Part shown: one piece after another, positions 27,461 to 37,450 of the stretch
How positions within the stretch are numbered: position 1 is the first letter of the stretch
How the letters are laid out: each line of letters opens with the position of its first letter
Source of the DNA: an uncultured Sulfuricurvum sp.
GTDB lineage: Bacteria; Campylobacterota; Campylobacteria; Campylobacterales; Sulfurimonadaceae
Length of the DNA stretch: 64,000 nucleotides
Assembly: GCA_903844635.1 (NCBI GenBank)
Contig: CAIMUF010000055.1
Coordinates: 1-64,000, forward strand
Direction: 5' to 3'
Notes under the pieces: generated by a model
What the model was told of the DNA's origin: nothing
Databases searched by the model: none
Seen by the model: only the letters and a program-made list of their open reading frames with translations
Position numbers and translations under genes: made by a program

Positions 27461-30400
27461 ATGAATAAAATTTACTCTCTATTGAGCTCCATGAAAACTA
27501 TGGCCGCTTTAATGTTGCTCTTTGCAGTTACCATCGGTTACGCTACCTTTGTTGAAAATGATTACGGAACGATGAGCGCAAAAGCAGATATTTATAATGC
27601 ACGATGGTTTGAGATTGTGCTGGGATTATTAGCCCTCAATCTTACGTTGAATATACTAAAATTTAAAATGGCACGTAATGGCAAATGGTTAGTCTTTACG
27701 TTTCACGTCGCTTTTTTGATTATTCTTATCGGTGCTGCCGTGACTCGTTATATGGGTTATGAGGGGACAATGCACATTCGCGAAGGTGAATCTGTAAATG
27801 CAATCGTAAGTGCTGAACCCTATATCAGCTTTACCGTCAAAAAAGGGGAGAAAGAGTACAACTTCCAGGAACAATTGTATCTTTCTAAACGTTCAGAAAA
27901 CCATTTTGAGAAGAAGCTAGATATTGGCGGAGAAATGATCGATGTCAAACTTGAAAGCTATATGGGAAATGCTCACTACGAAGCGGTTGCTGATCCTGAG
28001 GGTTCACCGATATTAAACATGATGATTACTGCGGGTGCTGGCGGAGAGCAAGTGAGTTTGAAGCAGGGTGATTTTTATGAGGCGAATGATGTCGTGATTG
28101 ATTTTGCTTCGAATAAAACATTTCAAAAACCGGTTATTGCTTTGAGCGTAGAGGGAGACAAGGTAGTTATGAACACTCCTGTTAATCTTAATGCATTAAA
28201 CATGGATACCCAGCAGCCACATGCGATAACAGCCGGGAAAAATATTTTAACGAATCGTACTCTTTTTCAAACCTCTCAAAGTGGTTTTGTCTTACGTGCA
28301 TTCTTGCCAAAAGCTTCGATGGCACTTGTTTCCAAGCCTTCCAAAGGACCAATGGTACAAGGCCAAGATGCTCTTACTGTCCAAGTAGCTCGTGGGGATA
28401 AAAGTGAAAAGATTGTTGCTTTGGGTTCACCGGGTGTTGTGGGTGAAAATTCAAATGCAATGTTGGGTGATGTTAGTGTCAATGTTGCTTATGGATCGAT
28501 TGAGCGAAAATTGCCTTTTGCTCTCGCCCTTAATGACTTCCAGCTCGAGCGTTATCCGGGCTCAATGTCACCCGCTTCGTATGCGAGTGAAGTAACGCTT
28601 ATTGATGAGCGTGCAGGGGTTAAAATGCCGTTTCGTATCTACATGAACCATATTCTTGACTATGAAAATTTTCGTTTTTTCCAGTCTTCATTTGATCAAG
28701 ATGAAATGGGAACCGTTCTCTCTGTTAATAAAGACCCAGGGACATTGATTACCTATATCGGATATTTGTTATTGGCAATAGGAATGTTTGGTGTGTTGAT
28801 TGTTAAAAATGGTCGTTTCAATGGATTGAGTGAAAAACTCAAAAAATTGGATGCTCAAAAAATCGCGGCATCGTTTGCCTTGATGGCGATCATGTTTATG
28901 GGGACAAATTCTCATGCGGTGGAGGCTGAAAATCCCGTTATTCAAACGGCAAAAAGTTTTGATGCTGCTCATGCCGATAAATTCGGTCATTTGGTAGTAC
29001 AAGATTCCAGCGGACGAATGAAACCATTGGATACCCTTTCGAATGAAATTTTATCAAAACTCAGTCGTAGTAATAATGTTATGGGGCTTTCTCCTAATCA
29101 AGTAATTTTAGGGATGATGCTTCGTCCGGATGCATGGCGCGAGATTGCGATGATAAAAGTGGGTGACAAAGATGTTAACAAACTCATCGGTCTTCCAGCT
29201 GAGGCGAAAACAGCAGCTTTTTCACAGTTTTTTGAATTCCCAGATGATATAACAGGCTATAAGTTAGCGCAGTTAGTGGATGAAGCAACGCGAAAAGCTC
29301 CGGGAAAACGGGATAAATTTGATAAAACATTATTGCAAATAGATGAACGGGTGAACGTTGCCTATATGGTCTATACGGGTTCATTGATTCAGATGTGGCC
29401 AAAAGCAAATGATAAAGCCAATAAATGGAATGCCACCATAGAAGCGCTTCAGACTCTTGATCCTAAAGATGCTCAAATGGTACGGTTGATGGCAGTAGGA
29501 TATTTTAGTGCCGTTGATGCGGCTCTTAAAAGCGGAGATTGGAAAGAAGCGGATAAAGCATTGGCGTTGATTGACAAATATCAACATTTTGCAGGAGCGA
29601 GTGTCTATCCTAATGAGACTAAGCTTGCGGTTGAGATTTTTTATAATAAAACCAATATTTTTGAGCAACTGTGGCCTTTGTATTTTTTGGTAGGCTTTAT
29701 TTTGCTGATCTTATCGTTTGTTAAAATCTTGAAACCCGATTTCAAATTGGAATTTTTTAGCAAAGCAACGTTGGGCTTATTGGTCTTGTTTTTTGTTGCA
29801 CACACAGCAGGGCTTGCTATGCGCTGGTATATTTCAGGACATGCACCATGGTCAAACGGGTATGAGTCGATGATTTATATCGGATGGGCTACCGTGCTGG
29901 CCGGATTTATCTTTTCCGGTAAATCACCGATGACATTGGCAGCTACGGGTATTCTGACGGGTCTTATTTTGTTTGTTGCTCACCTCAACTGGCTTGATCC
30001 TCAGGTGACGAATTTGGTACCGGTATTGCAGTCCTATTGGCTTAGTATTCACGTATCCATGATTACTGCGAGTTATGGTTTCTTGGGTCTTGGAGCACTA
30101 TTGGGAATGATTACATTGATCCTCTTTATTCTTAAAAATCCAAAGAATGAAGCACGTCTCAATCTCGCAATCAAAGAGCTTAATGCGATTAATGAGATGA
30201 GTCTTATTTTTGGTCTTGTGTTGCTTACCGTTGGAAATTTTCTCGGCGGTGTTTGGGCAAATGAGAGCTGGGGACGTTACTGGGGCTGGGATCCAAAAGA
30301 GACGTGGGCATTGGTCACCATCTTGGTCTATGCGGTAGTTATTCATCTTCGTATGATTAAGGGTGCGTATAACGACTTTTCATTCAGTGTTATTTCATTG

Positions 30401-30571
30401 TTGGCGTTTACGTCGGTATTGATGACCTATTTCGGAGTAAACTACTATCTTGCAGGAATGCATTCGTATGCGAAAGGTGATCCGGTTCCAGTTCCTGATT
30501 TCGTTCCATGGGCATATGCAGTTGTTGCAATTGTTATTGCAATGGCATATCCTAAACGCTCTACGAAGTAA
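27461..30571 (+). CDS. ccsBA: fused cytochrome c biogenesis protein CcsBA (ResB-CcsA)
   Basis: 1,036 residues. System II heme exporter and cytochrome c synthase in one chain, as in Wolinella, Helicobacter and Campylobacter. The N-terminal part (about 1-450) is ResB-like with early membrane helices and a large periplasmic section. A soluble linker follows (about 475-725). The C-terminal 300 residues are CcsA-like, with the WWD heme-handling motif WGWDPKETW near residue 939 and flanking membrane helices. Histidines in the helices (HTAGLAM; IHVSM; VIHLRM) are candidate heme ligands. It matures periplasmic c-type cytochromes needed for respiration. Confidence 0.95.
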   Translation: MNKIYSLLSSMKTMAALMLLFAVTIGYATFVENDYGTMSAKADIYNARWFEIVLGLLALNLTLNILKFKMARNGKWLVFTFHVAFLIILIGAAVTRYMGYEGTMHIREGESVNAIVSAEPYISFTVKKGEKEYNFQEQLYLSKRSENHFEKKLDIGGEMIDVKLESYMGNAHYEAVADPEGSPILNMMITAGAGGEQVSLKQGDFYEANDVVIDFASNKTFQKPVIALSVEGDKVVMNTPVNLNALNMDTQQPHAITAGKNILTNRTLFQTSQSGFVLRAFLPKASMALVSKPSKGPMVQGQDALTVQVARGDKSEKIVALGSPGVVGENSNAMLGDVSVNVAYGSIERKLPFALALNDFQLERYPGSMSPASYASEVTLIDERAGVKMPFRIYMNHILDYENFRFFQSSFDQDEMGTVLSVNKDPGTLITYIGYLLLAIGMFGVLIVKNGRFNGLSEKLKKLDAQKIAASFALMAIMFMGTNSHAVEAENPVIQTAKSFDAAHADKFGHLVVQDSSGRMKPLDTLSNEILSKLSRSNNVMGLSPNQVILGMMLRPDAWREIAMIKVGDKDVNKLIGLPAEAKTAAFSQFFEFPDDITGYKLAQLVDEATRKAPGKRDKFDKTLLQIDERVNVAYMVYTGSLIQMWPKANDKANKWNATIEALQTLDPKDAQMVRLMAVGYFSAVDAALKSGDWKEADKALALIDKYQHFAGASVYPNETKLAVEIFYNKTNIFEQLWPLYFLVGFILLILSFVKILKPDFKLEFFSKATLGLLVLFFVAHTAGLAMRWYISGHAPWSNGYESMIYIGWATVLAGFIFSGKSPMTLAATGILTGLILFVAHLNWLDPQVTNLVPVLQSYWLSIHVSMITASYGFLGLGALLGMITLILFILKNPKNEARLNLAIKELNAINEMSLIFGLVLLTVGNFLGGVWANESWGRYWGWDPKETWALVTILVYAVVIHLRMIKGAYNDFSFSVISLLAFTSVLMTYFGVNYYLAGMHSYAKGDPVPVPDFVPWAYAVVAIVIAMAYPKRSTK

Positions 30572-30577
30572 CTTTTC

Positions 30578-30607
30578 TCGTCATTCCCGCTTTCGAGGGA
30601 ATGACGA
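30578..30607. terminator. bidirectional terminator-like hairpin between ccsBA and dnaJ
   Basis: TCGTCATTCCC (30578-30588) and GGGAATGACGA (30597-30607), 11-bp perfect arms with an 8-base loop, in the 40-bp gap between convergent genes. The arm sequence shares TCATTCCCG with the repeats at 13695 and 53557. Confidence 0.7.
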
Positions 30608-30611
30608 ACTC

Positions 30612-31730
30612 TTATTTAAACCACCCTTTTACTTTTTCAAATGTCGATTCAAAAAGGCTTTCATGCGGTTTGGATTCGATTCCAAAACTTGCTTGCAGTT
30701 TTTGCAATAGTTCTTCTTGTTCAGTCGTGAGGCGATTTGGGTAGGTGAGGGTGATTTGTGCAATCATATCCCCCTTACCATGTCCGTGGACATCAGCAAT
30801 TCCTTCACCTTTAAAGCGGTAGTGTTGTTTGTCTTTGGTTCCTGTCTCGAGTTCCAAGGTTACTTCGCCGTTGAGTGATGGGATCGTGACGTCTTCGCCA
30901 AGAACTGCTTGGGTGAAAAAGATGGGAACTTCGAGATAGACATCATTTCCATTACGGATAAAGTGACTGTCTTCTTCGACCTCGAATGTGACATACAAAT
31001 CGCCTCGTACACCGCTTTTACCCATATTCCCACGTCCTGAAACGCGCAAACGGTTACCGTTATCGATACCTGCCGGAACTTTTACGGTGACTTTTTCTTT
31101 TGCTTCAGTGTAGCTTTTACCTTTACAGTCGGTACATTTTTCACTTGCCATTGTCCCCTCACCATGACACGCAGGACAGGTTTGAGAGAAGGTCATGAAC
31201 CCTTGACGGACATAGACTTGTCCTTTGCCGCCGCATTGGCTGCAGCTGGTGACTTTCGCGTCTTTAGCTCCGGTTCCTTTACAGGTTTTACACGAAGTTT
31301 TAGCGTTGAATGTTACCTCTTTCTCGCATCCGAAAACGGCTTCTTTGAAGCTGATACGCATCTCCACACCCATGTCGAGAGGAAACTTATCACTTGGTGC
31401 ACGAGATTGACGACTGCGGCCACCGCCAGCAAAACCGTTAAACATCTCTTCAAAGACGCTTCCAAGGTCATCAAATCCGCCCGAAGAGCGACGTCCTCCA
31501 CCGCCTTGTAAACCTTCTTTTCCATAACGGTCATAAACGGAGCGCTGTTGCTCGTCGCTGAGGACTTGATACGCTTCGTTACAGAGTTTGAACTTGTGTT
31601 CTGCAGTAGCATCGTTGGGGTTACGGTCAGGATGGTGGAGTTTTGCCATTTTACGGTAGGCTTTTTTGATTTCGTCTCCATTAGCACTTTTAGTAATTTC
31701 TAAAATTTCATAATAACTCAAATTTTCCAC
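30612..31730 (-). CDS. dnaJ: chaperone DnaJ (Hsp40)
   Basis: 372 residues from a GTG at 31730 with GGAG upstream; a longer reading from 31781 adds 17 residues unlike any J-domain. The J-domain (YYEILEI ... HHPDRNP) is at 4-70, a Gly/Phe-rich linker follows, then four zinc-binding repeats ([32 protein letters not shown]) and the C-terminal substrate domains. Works with DnaK, which is not in this window. Divergent from recR. Confidence 0.95.
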   Translation of the reverse strand: MENLSYYEILEITKSANGDEIKKAYRKMAKLHHPDRNPNDATAEHKFKLCNEAYQVLSDEQQRSVYDRYGKEGLQGGGGRRSSGGFDDLGSVFEEMFNGFAGGGRSRQSRAPSDKFPLDMGVEMRISFKEAVFGCEKEVTFNAKTSCKTCKGTGAKDAKVTSCSQCGGKGQVYVRQGFMTFSQTCPACHGEGTMASEKCTDCKGKSYTEAKEKVTVKVPAGIDNGNRLRVSGRGNMGKSGVRGDLYVTFEVEEDSHFIRNGNDVYLEVPIFFTQAVLGEDVTIPSLNGEVTLELETGTKDKQHYRFKGEGIADVHGHGKGDMIAQITLTYPNRLTTEQEELLQKLQASFGIESKPHESLFESTFEKVKGWFK

Positions 31731-31755
31731 GTATAATCTCCAAAATTTTTTGCGA

Positions 31756-31783
31756 ATTATACCACAGCTTACTTGAGTCACAA
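31756..31783 (-). promoter_or_regulatory. predicted sigma-70 promoter of dnaJ
   Basis: On the minus strand TTGTGA, 16-bp spacer, TATAAT, with the -10 ending 25 bases before the GTG start. recR on the other strand has a TACAAT at 31802-31807, close to its start at 31814. Confidence 0.6.
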
Positions 31784-31813
31784 AGACTAAAGATATTTTG
31801 CTACAATAGCGGT

Positions 31814-32383
31814 ATGAAACGTTCCTTAGAAAAATTTAATCGCCTTGTCGATGCCCTTCAACAGCTTCCAACCATCGGACAAAAATCAGCAACAAGACTT
31901 GCCTACCATTTGGTCATGCACGATACCTTTGGTGCGCTAAAACTCGCACATGCTATTGAAAATGCCGTTACGAGTTTAAAAAAATGCCGTTCCTGCGGCG
32001 GTCTTTCTGAAGATGAATTGTGTGCTATTTGCAGTGACGAGCATCGTAATCATGAAGTACTGTGCATTGTTGAAAACGCCAAAGAGATTTTGATGTTTGA
32101 AGAAAATGCTTTGTTTGATGGGCGTTATTTTGTACTCGATTCTCTTGAAGAGCTTGATATAGCTCACCTTCGTGCCATCATCAACAGCGGAATAAAAGAG
32201 GTGATTTTTGCTCTTACTCCCTCAATTGCTAATCAAGGGGTTATGCTCTATATCGAAGATAAACTAATGGAATGCGATGTACGATTCAGCCGTATTGCGC
32301 AGGGAGTTCCGACGGGTGTGAGTTTGGAGAATGTGGACATTCTATCGCTCTCAAAGGCACTCGAAGATCGTGTCAGTATTTAA
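31814..32383 (+). CDS. recR: recombination mediator RecR
   Basis: 189 residues, close to the usual ~190-200. Helix-hairpin-helix near the start ([20 protein letters not shown]), a Cys4 zinc module ([16 protein letters not shown]) and a Toprim domain ([12 protein letters not shown] ... [13 protein letters not shown]). It acts with RecO/RecF in loading RecA at gaps. Its stop overlaps the convergent K+ channel gene by 4 bases. Confidence 0.95.
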   Translation: MKRSLEKFNRLVDALQQLPTIGQKSATRLAYHLVMHDTFGALKLAHAIENAVTSLKKCRSCGGLSEDELCAICSDEHRNHEVLCIVENAKEILMFEENALFDGRYFVLDSLEELDIAHLRAIINSGIKEVIFALTPSIANQGVMLYIEDKLMECDVRFSRIAQGVPTGVSLENVDILSLSKALEDRVSI

Positions 32384-34044
32384 GCTTTTTTCCAAGGTAG
32401 CGTGAAGCGTTTTTCTTCTTTGCCATGAATAACATAATAGAGCTCGTAATAATGATTGACGATGGTTTTGAAACGATCGAGGCTTGGTTTTGTGGTGGCA
32501 AAAAGAAGATGATCACCCTGATGAAGTGAAGTGTGCTCGTCCGGAAGAAGAATAAACTCACCTTGCTTGCGTTTTAACCCCAGTATAACAATTTCAAGAT
32601 TTTGACCATTACGATAAGGGTTATTGAGCAATTGTCCAAGCGTAACCGGGGTATGCTGTACAAATTGATTAAGCGCGTACATGGTATTTTTATCAATTGC
32701 CATTTCGATCAATGCAGGCCGTTTATTGACTTTATCTGTTATGTTCAGGAGTGTATTCATAAGCTTTTCATTCTCGAAATGCTCAATTCCTTCGATAAAA
32801 TTAAACGTCATAGGTCGATCAATGTAATTGTAGCCATCAATCGCCGCAATTTGATCGAGAACAAAGATCTTATCAGTGCGTAAATGAGAGAAAAGACTTC
32901 GTTCTTCAGGTTCATTTTCACGGACTATGACGAAAAGGGCTGGATTGATTCCTCGTGCTGTGGCAATGATAGAGAGATTGATGGCATCATCATTGGTTCC
33001 TGCGATGATGCATGAAGCGTTTTGGATTCCTGCCTCTATAAAGAACTCTTTGTCTGAAAAATTCTTTTCGCTAATCCCTTTGTTAATGTCCAAATAGGTA
33101 CATTCGATATTGTTTTTTTCAAAAATTCTCTGCAATGTTTTTCCAAATCGTCCTCCAGAACACACGATGTATTTTCCCATAGGGAGCATATCACTTTTAC
33201 TGACATTGAGATTGCCTCCTTGTATCCAACTCAGTAAATTAAACAAATACGGGGATCGAAGCGCTGCATCAATACGTCGTGCAATGATGTCGAAAATATC
33301 AATCACGTGATCAACACCGATATTAGTCAGATTTTCACTGCCATGATGGACATTGGAACGAGAGAGAATTTGTATATTTTCGTTCAAGATACGTGCACGT
33401 ATAGATACTTTTAGGTTAAGCTGATCATCATCAAAGAGTGTGACGATGTATTTGCAACGGGGTGATTGAATTCCGGATGCTTTGAGCGTATTTGTCGTGG
33501 ATGCATCGGCAATCAGGGATGGAATTGAGGGCATATAAATTTCGGTATCAAGTTGTTCTATTTTTTCAGAATTTATATCAATAACGACAATACGGTAAAG
33601 ATTATCTTGATTGAGTTTCTCGATGAGGAGTTTACTGGCATGGTTATATCCACAAATGATAATAAAATCTTGACGAAGACGGCGTACTTTACGTCTAAAG
33701 TTATTCATTTTAATGGCATTTATAAAGGTTTTCTCTTGCAAGAGTGCAATGAGCGAGCCTAAAGCATAAAACCATGCTGGAACGGTCGTATAGATCGTTA
33801 TAAAGACAACGATACGTTGCGGATAGCTAAACGCGTAGGGAATTTCTCCAAAGCCGATAGTTGTTGCTGTGTATGCAACAAAATACATGGCATCAAAAAA
33901 ACTCATATAAACGGTTTTACCCTCAACTTCTATACCGGGTACGAGAGTAAGAAGAATGACGGGGATTGCGTGGGCTAGATTAAGAACGATAAGGGGAGTC
34001 CTCATCTTTCTCAAAAAAAGCCAGATAGACGATTCGTTGTTCAT
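32380..34044 (-). CDS. two-helix potassium channel with tandem RCK/TrkA-N domains
   Basis: 554 residues: membrane helix about 18-36, pore loop with selectivity filter TTIGFG (61-66), second helix about 73-100, then RCK domains. The first nucleotide fold begins FIIICGYNHASKLLIEKL, and a second TrkA-N-like unit starts near YIVCSGGRFGKTLQRIF. C-terminal TrkA-C-like regions follow (LEIVILGLKRKQGEFILLPD). Similar to MthK/Kch-type ligand-gated channels. The gene immediately upstream encodes a small membrane protein on the same strand, 7 bases away, so the two form a unit. Confidence 0.88.
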   Translation of the reverse strand: MNNESSIWLFLRKMRTPLIVLNLAHAIPVILLTLVPGIEVEGKTVYMSFFDAMYFVAYTATTIGFGEIPYAFSYPQRIVVFITIYTTVPAWFYALGSLIALLQEKTFINAIKMNNFRRKVRRLRQDFIIICGYNHASKLLIEKLNQDNLYRIVVIDINSEKIEQLDTEIYMPSIPSLIADASTTNTLKASGIQSPRCKYIVTLFDDDQLNLKVSIRARILNENIQILSRSNVHHGSENLTNIGVDHVIDIFDIIARRIDAALRSPYLFNLLSWIQGGNLNVSKSDMLPMGKYIVCSGGRFGKTLQRIFEKNNIECTYLDINKGISEKNFSDKEFFIEAGIQNASCIIAGTNDDAINLSIIATARGINPALFVIVRENEPEERSLFSHLRTDKIFVLDQIAAIDGYNYIDRPMTFNFIEGIEHFENEKLMNTLLNITDKVNKRPALIEMAIDKNTMYALNQFVQHTPVTLGQLLNNPYRNGQNLEIVILGLKRKQGEFILLPDEHTSLHQGDHLLFATTKPSLDRFKTIVNHYYELYYVIHGKEEKRFTLPWKKA

Positions 34045-34051
34045 TATGGGA

Positions 34052-34429
34052 TCAGCGTTTCAATAATAGTGTTTCACCGACAAATAAAGAAACAGAGATA
34101 ATATTAGCAACCAATGCTCCTGTTGCGAGAGAGACAACAATGGTAAAAAGTTCAGGAGTCATGACGCTTGTCATATTCACAATACCCCAAACTGATGCGG
34201 CGGCAATGAGTTGTAAGTCGGCAACAAAACTTGTCGCGAGCAATACAGATCCAGTTTGTGTTTTATCTCCAAGTTTCATAATGGTGGCAATGAGATTGAC
34301 GACAATAGTGGCGACAAGTTCATAGACACTGTGATATTCGATAACATCAATATCTCCGACAACAAATCCAAAGTTGAGGGTTAATGCTAGGATAATAAAA
34401 AAACCTGAGATTACTTTTTCTGAATTCAT
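34052..34429 (-). CDS. small multi-helix membrane protein paired with the K+ channel
   Basis: 125 residues with about four hydrophobic segments (ISGFFIILALTLNFGFVVGD; LVATIVVNLIATIM; VLLATSFVADLQLIAAASVW; LFTIVVSLATGALVANIISV). Few charges, no enzymatic motif. I do not recognise a characterised family. Position directly before the RCK channel gene, with a short gap, suggests a channel accessory or a partner in ion homeostasis; this is inference from context. Confidence 0.7.
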   Translation of the reverse strand: MNSEKVISGFFIILALTLNFGFVVGDIDVIEYHSVYELVATIVVNLIATIMKLGDKTQTGSVLLATSFVADLQLIAAASVWGIVNMTSVMTPELFTIVVSLATGALVANIISVSLFVGETLLLKR

Positions 34430-34496
34430 TGAATATCTCCTAAATTAAATAGATAAGGAAATTGTATAGTAAATTTCCTTTTGTGGTTTAGAAGTT

Positions 34497-35747
34497 TTAG
34501 GTGGTAGGTTTAGCAACTAATTCGGCTGATTGATTGAGACGAACCAAGCCAGCACCGGTGTAAACGTTACGAGGGTTCCAAAGTATCCAGCCGCAACTTC
34601 CGAAGTCGTCACTGGCTTTGATTTGATCCCGAATCTCTTTGTCTCCGTATACACGACGGTCGAAGGCATAGTCTTTAAATGCTTGCAGCCATGGACGGTA
34701 GCACAATGGAGAATTGGCAGATTTTAAAAGTGCTTTGTCCAGAGAATGCTTTACAATCTCATAGTTGGCTTTTACAGGATTTGGAAAGCCAGGAATTCCT
34801 GCATTAAATCCGCTTGGGTAGAGCATCGGTGAAAGATAATCGACGTATGGGGCGAGAGCATCGACGCGCTGACCGATTTCGATGTCAGCATCATGCCAGC
34901 TTACATAACCGAAAATATCAGCAGAAACGAACACATTATAAGGGGTTAATTGTGTTCGTGCATTTTCTAAAAACCCTGAAATCGCTTTGACTCGGTTGGC
35001 TTGGGTATTCTCTACGGCAAACTTGATTCCTTTGCGATCAGGAAAGCGGACATAGTCAAATTGAACTTCATCAAAGCCAGCTGCTGCAGCTTCTTTGGCA
35101 ATGGAGATGATGTAGTTTTGAGGTTCTTTGTGCGAAGCGTCTATCCAATATAATCCTTCTTTGTCTTTGAACAACGTTCCATCATCTTTTTTAACTCCAT
35201 ATTGCGGGTAAGCTGTAATAAAGGGGGTGTCTTTAAACGAAACAATACGGGCAATGACGTAAATTTTCTCTTTGTGAAGATCTGCTACAAATTTTTTGAT
35301 GTCTTTAAATAAAATAATATCTTGAGCACCGATTTTATTGGCAATTGGATTAGCCGTTTTAAAGGCGATTTGTCCACGATCCATTTTGACATCAATTACA
35401 AGTGCATTGATCTGTGTTGTATGGATGAGATGTTTCGCATTTCCCATGATTTTTCCGCTCGTAGCTCCAAAACTGGAGAGATAAAGAGCTTTTGGAATGA
35501 ATCGGTTTAGATACATTTTCCCGCCGGTTGTGTAGAACTTTCGCTCATACCCTACTGCACGGACGCCGATAGTTGTAGCTGTGGGAACGGTGAATGAACC
35601 GTTGCTGTCACTTCGGTACTCTTTCGTACCTGAGATAATAATGGCATTTTCAATCGGTTTTGAAGTGCCCTTGTCATAGATGGTTCCTGTGACCATAGCA
35701 CTCCAACCTAATGTAATAGTGAGTGCTAAAAATACGAATGCTTTCAA
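34497..35747 (-). CDS. exported putative glycoside hydrolase (DUF4015-type TIM barrel) with N-terminal CarboxypepD-like domain
   Basis: 416 residues: signal peptide (FVFLALTITLGWSA), a short beta-sandwich regulatory-like domain (TGTIYDKGTSKPIENAIIIS ... SFTVPT, about 18-90), then a barrel domain with NALVIDVKMDRG, IYVIARIVSFKD, DEVQFDYVRFPD, VFVSADIFGYV and DYLSPMLYPSGF. This matches the putative glycosyl hydrolase domain DUF4015 found in many bacteria. Asp in IDVKMD and DYVRFPD are candidate catalytic residues. Substrate unknown; a cell-wall or capsule glycan is plausible. Confidence 0.8.
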   Translation of the reverse strand: MKAFVFLALTITLGWSAMVTGTIYDKGTSKPIENAIIISGTKEYRSDSNGSFTVPTATTIGVRAVGYERKFYTTGGKMYLNRFIPKALYLSSFGATSGKIMGNAKHLIHTTQINALVIDVKMDRGQIAFKTANPIANKIGAQDIILFKDIKKFVADLHKEKIYVIARIVSFKDTPFITAYPQYGVKKDDGTLFKDKEGLYWIDASHKEPQNYIISIAKEAAAAGFDEVQFDYVRFPDRKGIKFAVENTQANRVKAISGFLENARTQLTPYNVFVSADIFGYVSWHDADIEIGQRVDALAPYVDYLSPMLYPSGFNAGIPGFPNPVKANYEIVKHSLDKALLKSANSPLCYRPWLQAFKDYAFDRRVYGDKEIRDQIKASDDFGSCGWILWNPRNVYTGAGLVRLNQSAELVAKPTT

Positions 35748-35868
35748 TGGGTTTCCTCGGGAATAATCTTATCGCGCAATAGTAGCAAAAAAAAGCCTAT
35801 AAATAAGGTATGAAGCCTTAATAGGTTAAAATATGTTAACAAAAATACCACATAAAGGTAATGAAACC

Positions 35869-37245
35869 ATGTCATTTACGACTTTAGGGCTTAATGCCCA
35901 TCTACTTGATACCCTCGAAGCTAAAGGCTATACGCAACCTACTCCAATTCAGACGCAGGTTATTCCTCTCGTTTTACGAGGACGCGATATTCTCGGAGCT
36001 GCACAAACAGGGACCGGGAAAACCGCTGCATTTGCCCTTCCGATTATTCAAAAATTAGTCAAAGACGTTGAAGCCACACAATCGAGTGCCCGTGCCCTCG
36101 TGATTGTCCCGACGCGTGAACTCGCATCTCAGGTTGCATTGGCGATAGCATCGTATGCTGAGGGGCTTAATATCACCTGCATCGCCCTTTTTGGTGGAGC
36201 GAATATGGCCCGTCAGGCGAAAGAACTGGGGGAGGGTGTTGATATCATCGTCGCTACCCCTGGACGATTGATTGAACTCAACAAACAAGGTCATATTCCA
36301 TTGTCTCGAATCCAATATTTGGTTTTTGACGAAGCCGATACTATTTTTGATATGGGCTTTATCCGAGAAATCGAACAGATCATTGATCTCCTCCCCGTTA
36401 ATCGTCAAAATATGCTTTTTTCAGCGACGATGACCCCTTCGGTCAAACAGTTGAGCGAAAAAATCCTCAAAAAACCGCTTCTCATCGAGATTGATAATCT
36501 TAAAGCCGCCGATATGACCCTTCGCCAAGTTGTTCATCCGGTCGAAAAAGAGCGTAAAAAAGAGTTGTTGTCATTTCTAATCGGCTCCAATAACTATTCC
36601 CAGGTTCTAATTTTCACTCGAACCAAAGTCGAAGCCGACGAAGTGAGTAGCGAATTGACCCTAAGCGGTCTGAAAAATGTTGTTATCCACGGCAACAAAA
36701 AACACGGTGCCAGAGATCGGGCATTAAGTGAGTTTCGAGATGGGACGGCTCGTATCCTCGTCGCAACCGATATTGCCGCACGTGGATTGGACATCGAGGG
36801 ACTTCCCGTCGTTATCAACTATGACATCCCGCATGTCAGCACTGACTATCTACACCGCATTGGACGAACAGGTCGTGCAGGCAATGAGGGGTTGGCAATC
36901 ACGCTTCTCTCCTCAGGAGAACATCACTCATGGTCGAAAATCATCACGATGCTGGGAAAAAACGTTGAAACCATTCTCATAGAAGGTTTTGAGCCACCAG
37001 CGGATCAAGGATTATTAAAAACACGCGGAAAAAGCATGAGCAAGGATGGCGAGAAAAAAGCTAAAACGGATGGTGCATTTGGAAATAAACGCAAAAAAGC
37101 GCCCGTTCAACCAAAGTTTATCGGTAAACGCGGACCGCGTGTAGCACGTGAAGAACCTGTAGACAAGGGCAATAGTCCAGCCAGAGGAAGTGCTTTTGGA
37201 AACAAAAAACCCTCCCCGAGTAAATCAGGCGGACGAGGGAGATAA
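35869..37245 (+). CDS. second DEAD-box RNA helicase, RhlE type
   Basis: 458 residues from the ATG at 35869 (Q-motif region FTTLGLNAHLLDTLEAKGY right after the start); an ATG at 35833 would add 12 residues. All helicase motifs are present: [47 protein letters not shown] and [10 protein letters not shown]. Motif II has DEADTIFD rather than the usual DEADRMLD. The tail is Lys/Arg/Gly-rich. It is a paralogue of the helicase at 24096. Confidence 0.92.
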   Translation: MSFTTLGLNAHLLDTLEAKGYTQPTPIQTQVIPLVLRGRDILGAAQTGTGKTAAFALPIIQKLVKDVEATQSSARALVIVPTRELASQVALAIASYAEGLNITCIALFGGANMARQAKELGEGVDIIVATPGRLIELNKQGHIPLSRIQYLVFDEADTIFDMGFIREIEQIIDLLPVNRQNMLFSATMTPSVKQLSEKILKKPLLIEIDNLKAADMTLRQVVHPVEKERKKELLSFLIGSNNYSQVLIFTRTKVEADEVSSELTLSGLKNVVIHGNKKHGARDRALSEFRDGTARILVATDIAARGLDIEGLPVVINYDIPHVSTDYLHRIGRTGRAGNEGLAITLLSSGEHHSWSKIITMLGKNVETILIEGFEPPADQGLLKTRGKSMSKDGEKKAKTDGAFGNKRKKAPVQPKFIGKRGPRVAREEPVDKGNSPARGSAFGNKKPSPSKSGGRGR

Positions 37246-37252
37246 GACTTTA

Positions 37253-37450
37253 TCACGCAAACACATTGCGTGGATAAAATATTTTCAGACTAACCAGTAA
37301 TCCACAAATTATCCATAGATATGTCCAGCTAAAAGAGACACCTAAAGCTATTGTAAATAAAGTGTACCCTCCCGAAACAATACAAAACCATCCAGTGACT
37401 AATATCATAAAGAGAACTATGATTCGAATAATCGTTCCAACGGTGTTCAT
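37253..37450 (-). CDS. small two-helix membrane protein
   Basis: 65 residues with two hydrophobic helices (IIRIIVLFMILVTGWFCIVS; FTIALGVSFSWTYLWIICGL) and a basic tail. Start overlaps the DinB-like gene stop as ATGA, which supports it being a real translated gene. Function unknown. Confidence 0.65.
   Translation of the reverse strand: MNTVGTIIRIIVLFMILVTGWFCIVSGGYTLFTIALGVSFSWTYLWIICGLLVSLKIFYPRNVFA

Noticed and set aside
31731-31781. Extended N-terminus of DnaJ
   Set aside because: The J-domain begins right after the GTG at 31730; the extension covers the predicted promoter.
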